Shown piece after piece: positions 19,864-28,337 of a stretch of 64,000 nt of DNA (its first letter is position 1; each line of letters starts with the position of its first letter). A model generated the notes under the pieces. That model made no database searches. It saw nothing but the letters and a program-made list of their open reading frames with translations, and was not told the DNA's origin. Source of the DNA: Rhizobium sp. SL86 (lineage in GTDB: Bacteria; Pseudomonadota; Alphaproteobacteria; Rhizobiales; Rhizobiaceae); contig NZ_JAPPRJ010000002.1 in NCBI RefSeq assembly GCF_026672545.1, positions 1 through 64,000 of the forward strand. Reading direction: 5' to 3'. Made by a program: the position numbers and the translations under genes.

Positions 19864-20034
19864 TCAGCCGCGGCCGGCGCAGATCTCGGTCTCGATCGCA
19901 GGCATTCCGTGGATGCAGAAGATCCGGCAGAAGGCATGAGCGTCCGTGGCAAGCAGGATCGTCGCGGCGGTCAGGACGACCAGGGCTGCGGCGAGCACGC
20001 GGTCAGTGGCGGGAAAAGTCCGGAGCGCGGTCAT
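19864..20034 (-). CDS. 56-residue small membrane or secreted protein with three cysteines, unrecognised
   Basis: This short frame starts at ATG 20034, overlaps the stop of the APC permease as ATGA, and ends at TGA 19864. It encodes 56 residues. A hydrophobic segment (about 13-29, VLAAALVVLTAATILLA) precedes a short tail containing FCRIFCIHGMPAIE and EICAGRG. A signal peptide with cleavage after DAHA near residue 34, or a membrane anchor, would place the three-cysteine tail outside the cytoplasm. It sits between the permease and the copper amine oxidase in the same orientation, so a role in that system is likely, but I cannot assign a function. Too short for many gene finders. Confidence 0.6.
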   Translation of the reverse strand: MTALRTFPATDRVLAAALVVLTAATILLATDAHAFCRIFCIHGMPAIETEICAGRG

Positions 20035-21470
20035 TCGAAGGCCTTTCCGAGCGAAGCATAAAGTTCGGGTTTCGCCTTCTTGATCTGCATCGCGAACGCC
20101 GCCCCCAGCAGGCCGACCAGCACGATCAGATAGGGGAAGGACTTGACGATCAGGCTTTCGGACCCGGAGAGCAGCGACAGATTGGCGATGACCAGCGCGA
20201 GCGCAGCGATCAGGCCGGCAAGGCCGAGGGCCGGAGCAATCATCGTCGTCCAGATGCCATGGTTTGTCTTCACCTTTCGGAAGAACAGCATGATCGCCAC
20301 GGAGACCAGGGCCTGTACAGTCAGGATGCCGATGACGGCAAGCGCCGACATCCAGGAGAAGACGACCGCATAAGGATCAGCTCCGGCGAGAATGAAGAGC
20401 ACGAGCACGATGGCCGCGATGGCACTCTGCAGCATGCCGGCAACATAAGGCGAACCATGCATCGGATGCACCTTGCCAAGCAGCCTGAAAGCCAGCCCCT
20501 CGCGGCCGAGCGCAAAGAAATAGCGGTTCAGCGTGTTGTGGAAGGAAAGCACGCAGGCAAACAGACTGGTGATCAGCAGTATGTTCATCACCTGCGACGC
20601 CCAGGATCCCAGAATGCTGTCGGTGGCAGCGAAATAGAAGGCTTCGAGGCCGGCCTCGGCGGTCGGCTGCACGGCGGTGGGGCCATAGAACTGCACGATG
20701 GCCCAGGTGGAGAAGGCATAAAAGACGGTGATCAGCAGCACCGCAACGTAAGTGGCGCGCGGTATGGTCTTTTCCGGATTTTCCGCCTCTTCGCCGAAGA
20801 TCGCTGTCGCCTCGAAGCCGATATAGGAACCGACGACGAAGACCAGCGCCACGCCGAGACCGGGCGCAAAGACGGTGGCAGGCGAAAACGAGGTGAATCC
20901 GAAACCTTCCGGTCCGCCCCCGGCAGCCACGATGCCGATGTCGAGCAGCAGAAGGATGGCGATTTCGGCGATCATGCAAACACCGAGGATGGCGCCGGAG
21001 AAGGCGATGTTGCGCTGGCCACAGACATGCACGATCACGAGGGCTGCGAAGGACAAGAGCCACCAGGGTAGATCCGCGACGGGCGCCATGGCGCCGGCCA
21101 TGAAGACGCCGAAGAGCCCGTAAACGGCAATCTGCACTGCCGAATAGGTGACCAGCGCCATCAGCGCGCCGCCAACACCCGCCGGCTTGCCGATGCCGTG
21201 GGTGATGTAGGTGTAGAAGGCGCCCGCTCCGCCAACATGGCGGCTCATCGCGGTGAAGCCGACAGAAAACAGCAGATAGAGAATGCCGGCGAGAACGAAG
21301 GCACCGGGCACGCCCGCACCGTTGCCGAAGGCAAAAGCAGCTGGTGTTGCGCCAACCACGGCCGTCAGGGGCGCGGCAGCGGCAACGACGAAAAAGACGA
21401 TATGAGCGAGGCCGACGGAATTCTTCGCCAGCCGGTCTGTCGGACCATCCACAGTCGATTGTAATGTCAT
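20031..21470 (-). CDS. APC-superfamily amine/amino acid permease
   Basis: This inner membrane transporter of 479 residues has about twelve hydrophobic helices. It begins with the APC pattern (HIVFFVVAAAAPLTAVVG, then GNGAGVPGAF) and has FIGFEATAIFGEEAENPEKTI in the TM6 to loop region. It lies upstream of the copper amine oxidase and probably imports its amine substrate. ATG 21470 follows AGGGG. A second APC permease at 52065-53516 shares many of these motifs, so the two are paralogous. It diverges from the AraC-type regulator. Confidence 0.92.
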   Translation of the reverse strand: MTLQSTVDGPTDRLAKNSVGLAHIVFFVVAAAAPLTAVVGATPAAFAFGNGAGVPGAFVLAGILYLLFSVGFTAMSRHVGGAGAFYTYITHGIGKPAGVGGALMALVTYSAVQIAVYGLFGVFMAGAMAPVADLPWWLLSFAALVIVHVCGQRNIAFSGAILGVCMIAEIAILLLLDIGIVAAGGGPEGFGFTSFSPATVFAPGLGVALVFVVGSYIGFEATAIFGEEAENPEKTIPRATYVAVLLITVFYAFSTWAIVQFYGPTAVQPTAEAGLEAFYFAATDSILGSWASQVMNILLITSLFACVLSFHNTLNRYFFALGREGLAFRLLGKVHPMHGSPYVAGMLQSAIAAIVLVLFILAGADPYAVVFSWMSALAVIGILTVQALVSVAIMLFFRKVKTNHGIWTTMIAPALGLAGLIAALALVIANLSLLSGSESLIVKSFPYLIVLVGLLGAAFAMQIKKAKPELYASLGKAFE

Positions 21471-21582
21471 GGGAACCCCTCTTTTGCTTGATTTTCGTCA
21501 AGAGGGTAGGCGCGACACTTTGGCCCCGAAATTGCACTTCATGCCATTGAATCGATAAACCGCGCCACGCGGCCGTTTCAGG

Positions 21583-22614
21583 ATGGCGAAAATGGCAGTT
21601 GCACCGCGAATGAACAGGCCGATGCCCGCAATTTCATCCATTCGGGCATCGGTACTCGCCCCGCTCGTCGAACACATCGACCGACGCAGCGGCAAAACCG
21701 ACCTTCTGCTCGCGTCACACGGCATTTTGCGCAGCCAGTTGGAAGATCCTTATGCGATGATCCCGATGGCGCGTTACGTCGCCATCTTCGAAGAGGCCGC
21801 CCTGATCACCGGCGAACCCTCGCTCGGCGCCAGGCTCGGAACCCTGTTTAAACCCAGCGATATCGGCCCGATCGGCGTGCTCTTTTCGATCTCGGGCACG
21901 ATCCGGGCCGGTTTCCAGCGGCTGGCCAAATACGTCAACACGGTGCAGAGCGCCACGAGTTCCGGCGTCTTCGAAGAGGACGGCAATCTGGTCTGGAGCT
22001 ATCGGCTGGAAGATGCCCGCATGTGGCCGAGGCGGCAGGACAGCGAATTCTCTGTTGTCGCCTCCTGCCAGCTCGTGCGCTCCTGCTTCGCCAAGAGCTG
22101 GAAGCCGCTGGAGGTGCATTTCGAGCATGTTCCGCCCCGGGATCGTAGCGTGCTGGAGCGCTTCTTCCGCTGCCCGCTGAAGTTCTGTGAATCCGCCAAC
22201 CGGATCGTCGTCGCAGGCAGCGATGCTGCCCGTCTCTATCGCCAGGAGGACGCCGGCCTGTCGGCCGTGCTCGAACGGCATGTGGCGGAACTTGTCGGCA
22301 AGACGGTGGCGCCCGACAGCATCAGCGAACGGGTACGTGCTCTGATTGGCATCTATCTCGGACACAAGCCGATCACCTTGCCCGCAATTGCCGCCGAAAT
22401 CGGGATTTCGGTGCGCACCCTGCAGCGTCGTCTCGCCGAAGAAGGGACGTCACTGCGCCACCTCGTGCGCGAAACCCGTGAGACGATCGCCGCCACGCAG
22501 CTGGAGGCGCATGTGCAAAGGGCGCGGGTCGCCGAGATCCTCGGATATGCGGATTCCACCGTTTTGTGGCGGGCTCGCAAGTCCTGGGAACGACATCTCG
22601 ACCGACAAGAGTAG
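21583..22614 (+). CDS. AraC-family transcriptional regulator
   Basis: This is a probable regulator of the divergent amine permease/oxidase operon. The 343 residues have an Arabinose_bd/OruR-like N-terminal domain (about 25-210, ARLGTLFKPSDIGPIG) and a C-terminal double helix-turn-helix (about 250-335; LPAIAAEIGISVRTLQRRL and ARVAEILGYADSTVLWRA). This architecture resembles GbdR/ArgR-like regulators of amine and amino acid catabolism. Several in-frame ATGs (21583, 21592, 21610) make the exact start uncertain. Confidence 0.88.
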   Translation: MAKMAVAPRMNRPMPAISSIRASVLAPLVEHIDRRSGKTDLLLASHGILRSQLEDPYAMIPMARYVAIFEEAALITGEPSLGARLGTLFKPSDIGPIGVLFSISGTIRAGFQRLAKYVNTVQSATSSGVFEEDGNLVWSYRLEDARMWPRRQDSEFSVVASCQLVRSCFAKSWKPLEVHFEHVPPRDRSVLERFFRCPLKFCESANRIVVAGSDAARLYRQEDAGLSAVLERHVAELVGKTVAPDSISERVRALIGIYLGHKPITLPAIAAEIGISVRTLQRRLAEEGTSLRHLVRETRETIAATQLEAHVQRARVAEILGYADSTVLWRARKSWERHLDRQE

Positions 22615-23031
22615 CACGGAGAAAGCCGCCTCTCCCAGTCGGGACAATACGAAACGCAGCTCACTGGATGCCGACCGGTACTGACCCGCCAAAAACCCGG
22701 CCCCCTGTTGTGGCAGGACACTCGACCACCCGAATTCGGAGACGGCTGACAGTCCCGAACTGGGCGACGCCTCCGCCGCATGGCTGACTGCCATGCCGAC
22801 ATGATGACGGCAGCAGGTGTGATGTTTGAAAGGCATGATCATTCAGCTGGTTTGTTTTCACCACCGCCGTCTATGTCACCGCTGATAAATGATCCGTTCG
22901 CCAATGCCCCTCCCGAAACGATGGAACAATCCCGTCAATCGGTCCGTCCAGCAACCTCCGAATACGATGTAGCGCAACGAGGCGGAGTGGCAGGCTAGCC
23001 AACTTGCGCGGGTGACAACTCTCGCGGTGTT
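22615..23031. other. Intergenic stretch, no gene recognised
   Basis: These 417 bases lie between the convergent AraC regulator and fmdB. Open frames here on both strands look like non-coding shadows: no ribosome site, no recognisable domain, biased composition. I see no tRNA and no clear terminator stem with a U-run. Confidence 0.5.
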
Positions 23032-23361
23032 CTAGTGACTGATCATCCAGGGCCTGGACGACGGAAAGGTTTTGGCACCATCGGCGCGGTAAACAGCCTT
23101 TGACGGCTTCGTGCCGCAACAGGCGCAGCCGGGACCGTGCCCGAGCGATTTCGATGTCTTCGGCGCGTGCGATGCGCGCTCATTCGTGCTGATGGCTGTG
23201 CGGGTGGCACCGTCCATCAGGGCGAAGAAGGGCGTCGAGAAGAACGCGCGCGGCGCCATCGTCCCGCAACTGGGGCAAGCACAGGGTTCGGCGGAAACGG
23301 ACATCGGCCGGTTCTCGGTAAAGCCACCGCAGTTCGGGCAATTATAGTCGTAATTCGGCAT
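23032..23361 (-). CDS. fmdB: FmdB-family zinc-ribbon protein
   Basis: This small putative regulatory or accessory protein has 109 residues. The N-terminal zinc ribbon is MPNYDYNCPNCGGF...CACPSCG, with four cysteines in CxxC pairs. A Gly/Ala-rich middle follows, and a second Cys group (PGCACCGTKP) lies near residue 80. ATG 23361 is chosen for the AAGGA site and because the zinc ribbon starts at once, as in the family. It follows formamidase by about 70 bases. In Methylophilus, fmdB accompanies fmdA and an amide transporter; its exact role is unsettled. Confidence 0.88.
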   Translation of the reverse strand: MPNYDYNCPNCGGFTENRPMSVSAEPCACPSCGTMAPRAFFSTPFFALMDGATRTAISTNERASHAPKTSKSLGHGPGCACCGTKPSKAVYRADGAKTFPSSRPWMISH

Positions 23362-23431
23362 GGCATCTGATCCTTGATTTCGACCGAGGTAAAAAATGGG
23401 AGGACGAGGCAAGCCCCGCCCCCCCTCCACC

Positions 23432-24664
23432 TCAAAGGTCATGGGCAAGCGGTACGTCGATCTTGCCGTCGAGGTGGATCTTCGGTCCGTCTGCGCCGGG
23501 CTTCATGTCGAACTCGAAGATGTCGAGCGGCAGCCACAGGGTTGCGCAGGCGTTCGGGATATCCACCACGCCGGAGATATGGCCCTGGACCGGAGCGGTG
23601 CCGAGAATCGCATAGGCCTGCGCCCGCGTGTAGCCAAACTTCGTCAGGTACTCGATGGCATTCAGGCAGGCCTGCCGATAGGCGATATGCACGTCGAGAT
23701 AATGCTGCTTGCCACCCTCATCGACCGAGATGCCCTCGAAGATGAGATAGTCATCATATTTCGGGGTAATCGGAGACGGGCGGAAGATCGGGTTCTTGAT
23801 CCCGTATTTGGCCATGCCGTCCTTGATCAGCGTCACCTTGATATGCAGCCAGCCGGCCATTTCGATGGCGCCGCAGAAGGTGATTTCACCATCGCCCTGG
23901 CTGAAGTGCAGGTCGCCCATGGAAAGGCCCGCCCCGTCGACATAAACGGGGAAATAGATCTTCGAGCCGCGCGACAGGTCCTTGATGTCGCAATTGCCGC
24001 CATGTTCGCGAGGCGGCACCGTGCGGGCGCCTTCGGCGGCTGCCTTGTCGCGTGCCTCGCCCTTCAGGCTTCCCATATGGGCAGTCGGCCCGCCGTCCGG
24101 CAGCGTCGCCAGTGCCGGCACCCGCGACGGATCGGTATCGAACAGGGCCTTTTCGCGGCTGTTCCACATGTCGAGCATCTTGTGATCCGGCAGGCAGCCG
24201 ATCAGGCCGGGATGGATGAGGCCCGCATATTTGACCCCCGGCACATGCCGAGACGAGGTGAACATGCCGTGGAAATCCCAGATGGATTTCTGCGCTTCCG
24301 GGAAATGTTCAGTCAGGAAACCGCCGCCGTTCTTCTTCGAGAAGAACCCGTTGAAACCCCAGAGGCTGTTGTCGAAGGCACCGATGTCAAGGATGTCGAC
24401 CACCAGAAGGTCACCGGGTTGGGCCCCCTTTACCCCGATGGGGCCGGACAGAAAGTGCACTTGTGACAGGTTCACATCGCGGACATCCGCCGCGTCGTCG
24501 TCGTTCTTGATCTGGCCTCCGGTCCAGTCATAGGTCTCGATGCGAAAATCATCGCCCGGCTCAACCCAGCAGGCCATGGGAATATCCGGATGCCAGCGAT
24601 TGTGGATCTTCTCGTTGGTATAGGGCGACTCGCTGAGGTCGACCTTGATCAAGGTTTCGGGCAT
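23432..24664 (-). CDS. fmdA: Formamidase
   Basis: This enzyme hydrolyses formamide (and related short-chain amides) to formate and ammonia. The 410 residues match the FmdA/AmdA acetamidase-formamidase family over their whole length: HNRWHPDIP near the N-terminus, GDLLVVDILDIG, GGNCDIKDLSRGSKIYFPV with the metal/active-site Asp, LSMGDLHFSQGDGEI, and a C-terminal region near GHISGVVDIPNACATLWLP. ATG 24664 has a strong AAGGAG site. It is immediately downstream of the five transporter genes and supplies ammonia from the imported amide. Confidence 0.95.
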   Translation of the reverse strand: MPETLIKVDLSESPYTNEKIHNRWHPDIPMACWVEPGDDFRIETYDWTGGQIKNDDDAADVRDVNLSQVHFLSGPIGVKGAQPGDLLVVDILDIGAFDNSLWGFNGFFSKKNGGGFLTEHFPEAQKSIWDFHGMFTSSRHVPGVKYAGLIHPGLIGCLPDHKMLDMWNSREKALFDTDPSRVPALATLPDGGPTAHMGSLKGEARDKAAAEGARTVPPREHGGNCDIKDLSRGSKIYFPVYVDGAGLSMGDLHFSQGDGEITFCGAIEMAGWLHIKVTLIKDGMAKYGIKNPIFRPSPITPKYDDYLIFEGISVDEGGKQHYLDVHIAYRQACLNAIEYLTKFGYTRAQAYAILGTAPVQGHISGVVDIPNACATLWLPLDIFEFDMKPGADGPKIHLDGKIDVPLAHDL

Positions 24665-24710
24665 GTCAGCTCTCCTTCCAGGTGAAGCGGGATATTGGGT
24701 TTTGCGGGTG

Positions 24711-25400
24711 TCAGACGGACAGGAAACTTGCGACCTTCGCCTCGTCGATCCCTGCGCGCGTAGCCTCGTGGGCGATCTCGCCGCGCTCGATGACGAGAAC
24801 GCGGTCGGCCATGTCGAGCGCGAAGCTCAGCACCTGTTCGGAAACGACAATCGAGAGGCCGATGTCATCGCGGATGCGGCGAAGCGTACGGGCCATTTCC
24901 TTGATGATCGAGGGCTGGATGCCTTCCGTCGGCTCATCGAGCAGAAGCACCTTGGGGCGCGATGCGAGCGCCCGTGCGATCGCCAACTGCTGCTGCTGCC
25001 CACCGGAGAGGTTGCCGCCCCGCCGTCCCTTCATGTCGAGAAGCACCGGAAACAGCTCGTAGATCTGCGGCGGGACTTCGGTTTCACCGGTGACTGTGAG
25101 ACCGGTTTCGATGTTTTCCTTGACGGTCATCGTGGAGAAGATCATCCGGCCCTGCGGCACATAGGCGAGCCCTCGCTCCACCCGCTCGAAGCTTTCCAGC
25201 GTCTGTACCGGCGTGTCCCCGATGCGGATTACCCCGGACGAGGAAGGCACGATGCCCATGAGGGATTTCATGAGCGTCGTCTTGCCCATGCCGTTGCGCC
25301 CCATGATGGCGACGATTTCGGCTGGCTTGACCGCAAAGGACAGGCCATGGATGACCTCGCTCTGGCCGTAGCTGACTTTCAGGTTCTCGACTGCAAGCAT
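24711..25400 (-). CDS. urtE: Urea/short-chain amide ABC transporter ATPase UrtE-like
   Basis: This second ATPase of a branched-chain-type (HAAT) ABC importer has 229 residues. It shows Walker A (GRNGMGKTT, about 34-42), LSGGQQQQLAIARAL, and Walker B (VLLLDEPTEGIQPS), the latter typical of UrtE/LivF. GGAGG lies before ATG 25400. Gene order urtA-B-C-D-E followed by fmdA marks it as a urea or short-chain amide importer, like the FmdDEF system of Methylophilus. Confidence 0.92.
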   Translation of the reverse strand: MLAVENLKVSYGQSEVIHGLSFAVKPAEIVAIMGRNGMGKTTLMKSLMGIVPSSSGVIRIGDTPVQTLESFERVERGLAYVPQGRMIFSTMTVKENIETGLTVTGETEVPPQIYELFPVLLDMKGRRGGNLSGGQQQQLAIARALASRPKVLLLDEPTEGIQPSIIKEMARTLRRIRDDIGLSIVVSEQVLSFALDMADRVLVIERGEIAHEATRAGIDEAKVASFLSV

Positions 25401-25409
25401 GGGTGCCTC

Positions 25410-26168
25410 CTAATGGCCGAGATAGACTTCCACGACCTTGGGGTCGTGCTTGACGCGGTCCATAGTGCCTTCGGACAACACCTTGCCCTGGTGCAGCACC
25501 GTGACCCGATGGGCGATGTCTTCGACGAACTTCATGTCGTGCTCGATGACGATGACCGACTGGTTTTTCGTGATCGTGTTGAGCAGGTCCGCGGTCTTGA
25601 CCCGCTCGGCGACGCTCATGCCGGCCACCGGTTCATCGAGCATGAGGAGGCGCGGCTTTTGAATGAGCAGCATGCCGATCTCCAGCCACTGCTTCTGGCC
25701 ATGAGAGAGAATGGCAGCATCGGTTCGGAGCTGATCCTTGAGAAAGATCATCTCGGCGACCTCCTCCACCCGATCGATCACCTCCTGATCACGGCGGAAA
25801 GCAAGCGCACCGAAGACGGAGCGTCCGCGTGGGAAAGAGAGTTCCAGGTTCTCGAAGACGGTCAGGTCTTCGTAGATGGACGGGTTCTGGAACTTGCGGC
25901 CGACACCCGCATGCACGATCTCATGCTCGCGCATCTTCGTCAGTTCCCGCCCCTCGAACTTGATCGAGCCGGACGTTGCCTTGGTGCGCCCGCAGATGAG
26001 GTCGAGCACGGTGGTCTTGCCCGCACCGTTCGGGCCGATGATCACGCGGATCTCGTTTTCGTCGACATAAAGCGACAGGTCGTTGACCGCCTTGAACCCG
26101 TCGAACGAGACGGTGAGCGCGTCGATGCTGAGAATGAATTCCTTCGGTGTTTGTCCGATCGGTTGCAT
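25410..26168 (-). CDS. urtD: Urea/short-chain amide ABC transporter ATPase UrtD-like
   Basis: This first ATPase of the importer has 252 residues. Walker A (GPNGAGKTT, near 47-55) is preceded by SVDxxxVSFDGFKAVNDLSLYV-type strands. There is a variant signature (ILSHGQKQWLEIGM) typical of UrtD, and Walker B (RLLMLDEPVAGMS). ATG 26168 with GGGAGG is chosen; the frame remains open further upstream inside urtC only by chance. It ends ten bases before urtE. Confidence 0.92.
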   Translation of the reverse strand: MQPIGQTPKEFILSIDALTVSFDGFKAVNDLSLYVDENEIRVIIGPNGAGKTTVLDLICGRTKATSGSIKFEGRELTKMREHEIVHAGVGRKFQNPSIYEDLTVFENLELSFPRGRSVFGALAFRRDQEVIDRVEEVAEMIFLKDQLRTDAAILSHGQKQWLEIGMLLIQKPRLLMLDEPVAGMSVAERVKTADLLNTITKNQSVIVIEHDMKFVEDIAHRVTVLHQGKVLSEGTMDRVKHDPKVVEVYLGH

Positions 26169-26179
26169 GGTTGCCTCCC

Positions 26180-27307
26180 TCACTGTGCCGCTTGCGGTTG
26201 CGGAGCACGACCACGGCCAAGGAGGACCGGCAGACGGCGCGCCACGAAGGGTTCGACATAATCCTTGACCACGCCGGCAAGGCCGAAGGGAAAGGCCATG
26301 ACCACCGCGATGAACAGACCGCCCATGGCAAACAGCCACAGTTCCGGAAAACTTTCGGAAAAGGTGGTCTTGGCGGCGTTGACCAGCAATGCACCGTAGA
26401 TGGCGCCGAACAGCGACAGGCGTCCGCCCACAGCGGCGAAGATCACCATCTCGATCGAAGGCACGATGCCGACGAAGGATGGCGACATGAAACCGACCTG
26501 GAGCGTGAACATGGCACCGCCGATCGCGGAGATGGCCGCGGCCAGGCAGAAGATGAAGATCTTGAAGTTCGACACATCATAACCGGAGAAGCGGACGCGA
26601 TCCTCGCGGTCCCGCATGGCAATCAGCAGGCGACCGAATTTCGACATGCGCACCGCCTGCGCCAGCAGCAGCACGCCGATCAGGAGACCGGCATTGATGA
26701 AGTAGAGAATGAGCTTTGCCGAATCCGTGCGAATGTCCCAGCCGAGCAGGGTCCGCAGGTCGGTGATGCCGTTGACGCCGCCGGTATAACCCTGCTGACC
26801 GATGATCAGGATGGTCAGAATGGCCGCGACCGCCTGAGTGATGATGGCAAAGTAGACGCCACCCACACGCCGCTTGAACATGGCCGCACCGATGATGAAG
26901 GCAAACACCGACGGCACAAGAATGATGGCCAGCAGGGTGAAGGTGAAGGAGTGGAACGGCTGCCACCAGAAGGGAAGCGCCGTCACCTGATTCCAGTCCA
27001 TGAAGTCTGGAATGCCGGGGGTCGACTGGATCTTCGTCGCCTCGGGCGTCGAAGCCTCCAGCTTCAGGAACATCGCCATGCAGTAGCCGCCGAGGCCGAA
27101 GAAAATGCCCTGCCCCAGGCTCAGGATGCCCCCATTGCCCCACAGAAGAACGAGTCCGAGCGCAACAAAAGCGTAAGTGAGATATTTGCCGATCAGGTTC
27201 AGCCGGAAGATGTCGACACTTGCCGGCAACACGATCAGCAAGAGGGCGGCAAGAATGGCGAGATACAGCCATTCCTTCTTGGAAAACAGAAAGCCGACAG
27301 TGGGCAT
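26180..27307 (-). CDS. urtC: Urea/short-chain amide ABC transporter permease UrtC-like
   Basis: This inner-membrane permease of 375 residues belongs to the LivM-type group. The core motif is GNGGILSLGQGIFFGLGGYCMAM, near residues 57-79. Next come a periplasmic insert with WNQVTALPFWWQPF, the loop AIRDREDRVRFSGYDV that contacts the ATPase, and AAVGGRLSLFGAIYGALLV near the end. ATG 27307 follows AAGGAG and starts 12 bases after the urtB stop. The very long open frame upstream is antisense-phase noise within urtB. Confidence 0.93.
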   Translation of the reverse strand: MPTVGFLFSKKEWLYLAILAALLLIVLPASVDIFRLNLIGKYLTYAFVALGLVLLWGNGGILSLGQGIFFGLGGYCMAMFLKLEASTPEATKIQSTPGIPDFMDWNQVTALPFWWQPFHSFTFTLLAIILVPSVFAFIIGAAMFKRRVGGVYFAIITQAVAAILTILIIGQQGYTGGVNGITDLRTLLGWDIRTDSAKLILYFINAGLLIGVLLLAQAVRMSKFGRLLIAMRDREDRVRFSGYDVSNFKIFIFCLAAAISAIGGAMFTLQVGFMSPSFVGIVPSIEMVIFAAVGGRLSLFGAIYGALLVNAAKTTFSESFPELWLFAMGGLFIAVVMAFPFGLAGVVKDYVEPFVARRLPVLLGRGRAPQPQAAQ

Positions 27308-27318
27308 GGACGAACTCC

Positions 27319-28245
27319 TTAGCGGCGGATGTTGAGGGAGAAGAGGCCTTGCGGGCGCAGCATCAGGATGCCAACGACGGTGAGCAGGGTGAGCACCTTG
27401 GCCATTGACCCGCTCAGGAAGAATTCCAGCGTGGACTGGGCCTGGGAAATGGTGAAGGCCGAGGCAATCGTTCCGATCAGGCTGCCGGCGCCGCCAAAGA
27501 CGACCACCAGGAAGGTATCGACGATGTAGAGCTGGCCGGCCGTCGGACCCGTCGATCCGATCATAGTGAAGGCGGAGCCTGCAATCCCGGCGATCCCGCA
27601 ACCGAGCCCGAAGGTCATGCGATCGACCTGCTTTGTATTGATGCCGACGGCACCCGCCATGACGCGGTTCTGCACGACAGCACGCACCCGTTTGCCCCAG
27701 GACGAGCGAAACATGATGAAATAGACAGCGGCGGCGATGATCATGGTCAGGCCCATGACGAAGAGGCCGTTGATCGGAATTTCGATGGCATCGCCGAGCG
27801 AAATCGAACCCATCATCCAGTCGGGAAGCGTGACGCCGACCTCGCGGGCCCCGAACACCGAACGGTAGAGCTGCTGCAAGGCCAGCGACAGGCCCCAGGT
27901 GGCGAGCAGTGTATCGAGCGGTCGTCGGTAGAGGTGGCGGATCAATGCCCATTCCACCAGCACGCCAAGGCCAAAGGACGCCGCAAAGGCCAAAGCCATG
28001 GCCACGAAGAAATAGACCGGAAACAGGAAGGGCACGTAGTCCGTCACGACGACGGAGCACAGATAGGTCACATAGGCGCCGAGGATCATGAACTCCCCAT
28101 GCGCCATGTTGATCACGCCCATCTGGCCGAAGATGATGGCAAGGCCAAGCGCCATCAGCACGAAGACAGAAAAGAGAATGAGGCCGGCAAAACCCTGCAT
28201 GGCCAGGATGGAGAAGAATTCGCTGTAACTGTAGTCACCGATCAT
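27319..28245 (-). CDS. urtB: Urea/short-chain amide ABC transporter permease UrtB-like
   Basis: This LivH-type inner-membrane permease has 308 residues. Motifs include FGQMGVINMAHGEFMILGAY (about 39-58), RRPLDTLLATWGLSLALQQ, RAVVQNRVMAGAVGIN and VVVFGGAGSLIGTIASA. It is preceded by a terminator-like stem that separates it from urtA, so its mRNA is expected to be less abundant than that of the binding protein. ATG 28245 is used; the upstream GAGG-like site is moderate. Confidence 0.93.
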   Translation of the reverse strand: MIGDYSYSEFFSILAMQGFAGLILFSVFVLMALGLAIIFGQMGVINMAHGEFMILGAYVTYLCSVVVTDYVPFLFPVYFFVAMALAFAASFGLGVLVEWALIRHLYRRPLDTLLATWGLSLALQQLYRSVFGAREVGVTLPDWMMGSISLGDAIEIPINGLFVMGLTMIIAAAVYFIMFRSSWGKRVRAVVQNRVMAGAVGINTKQVDRMTFGLGCGIAGIAGSAFTMIGSTGPTAGQLYIVDTFLVVVFGGAGSLIGTIASAFTISQAQSTLEFFLSGSMAKVLTLLTVVGILMLRPQGLFSLNIRR

Positions 28246-28279
28246 GGCGGCGCCTCATGCTGTTCCGGAGGGATTGATC

Positions 28280-28322
28280 GGAAAAATGGGCCGGCCGAAT
28301 GCTGTTAAGGCTGACCGGCCCA
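28280..28322 (-). terminator. Attenuating terminator between urtA and urtB
   Basis: On the minus strand an 8-bp perfect stem (TGGGCCGG with CCGGCCCA, 20-base loop) is followed directly by TTTTTCC. It lies in the urtA-urtB gap and probably lets the binding-protein gene be transcribed in excess of the permease and ATPase genes. Confidence 0.65.
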
Positions 28323-28337
28323 CAGGCGGGGAACCCC

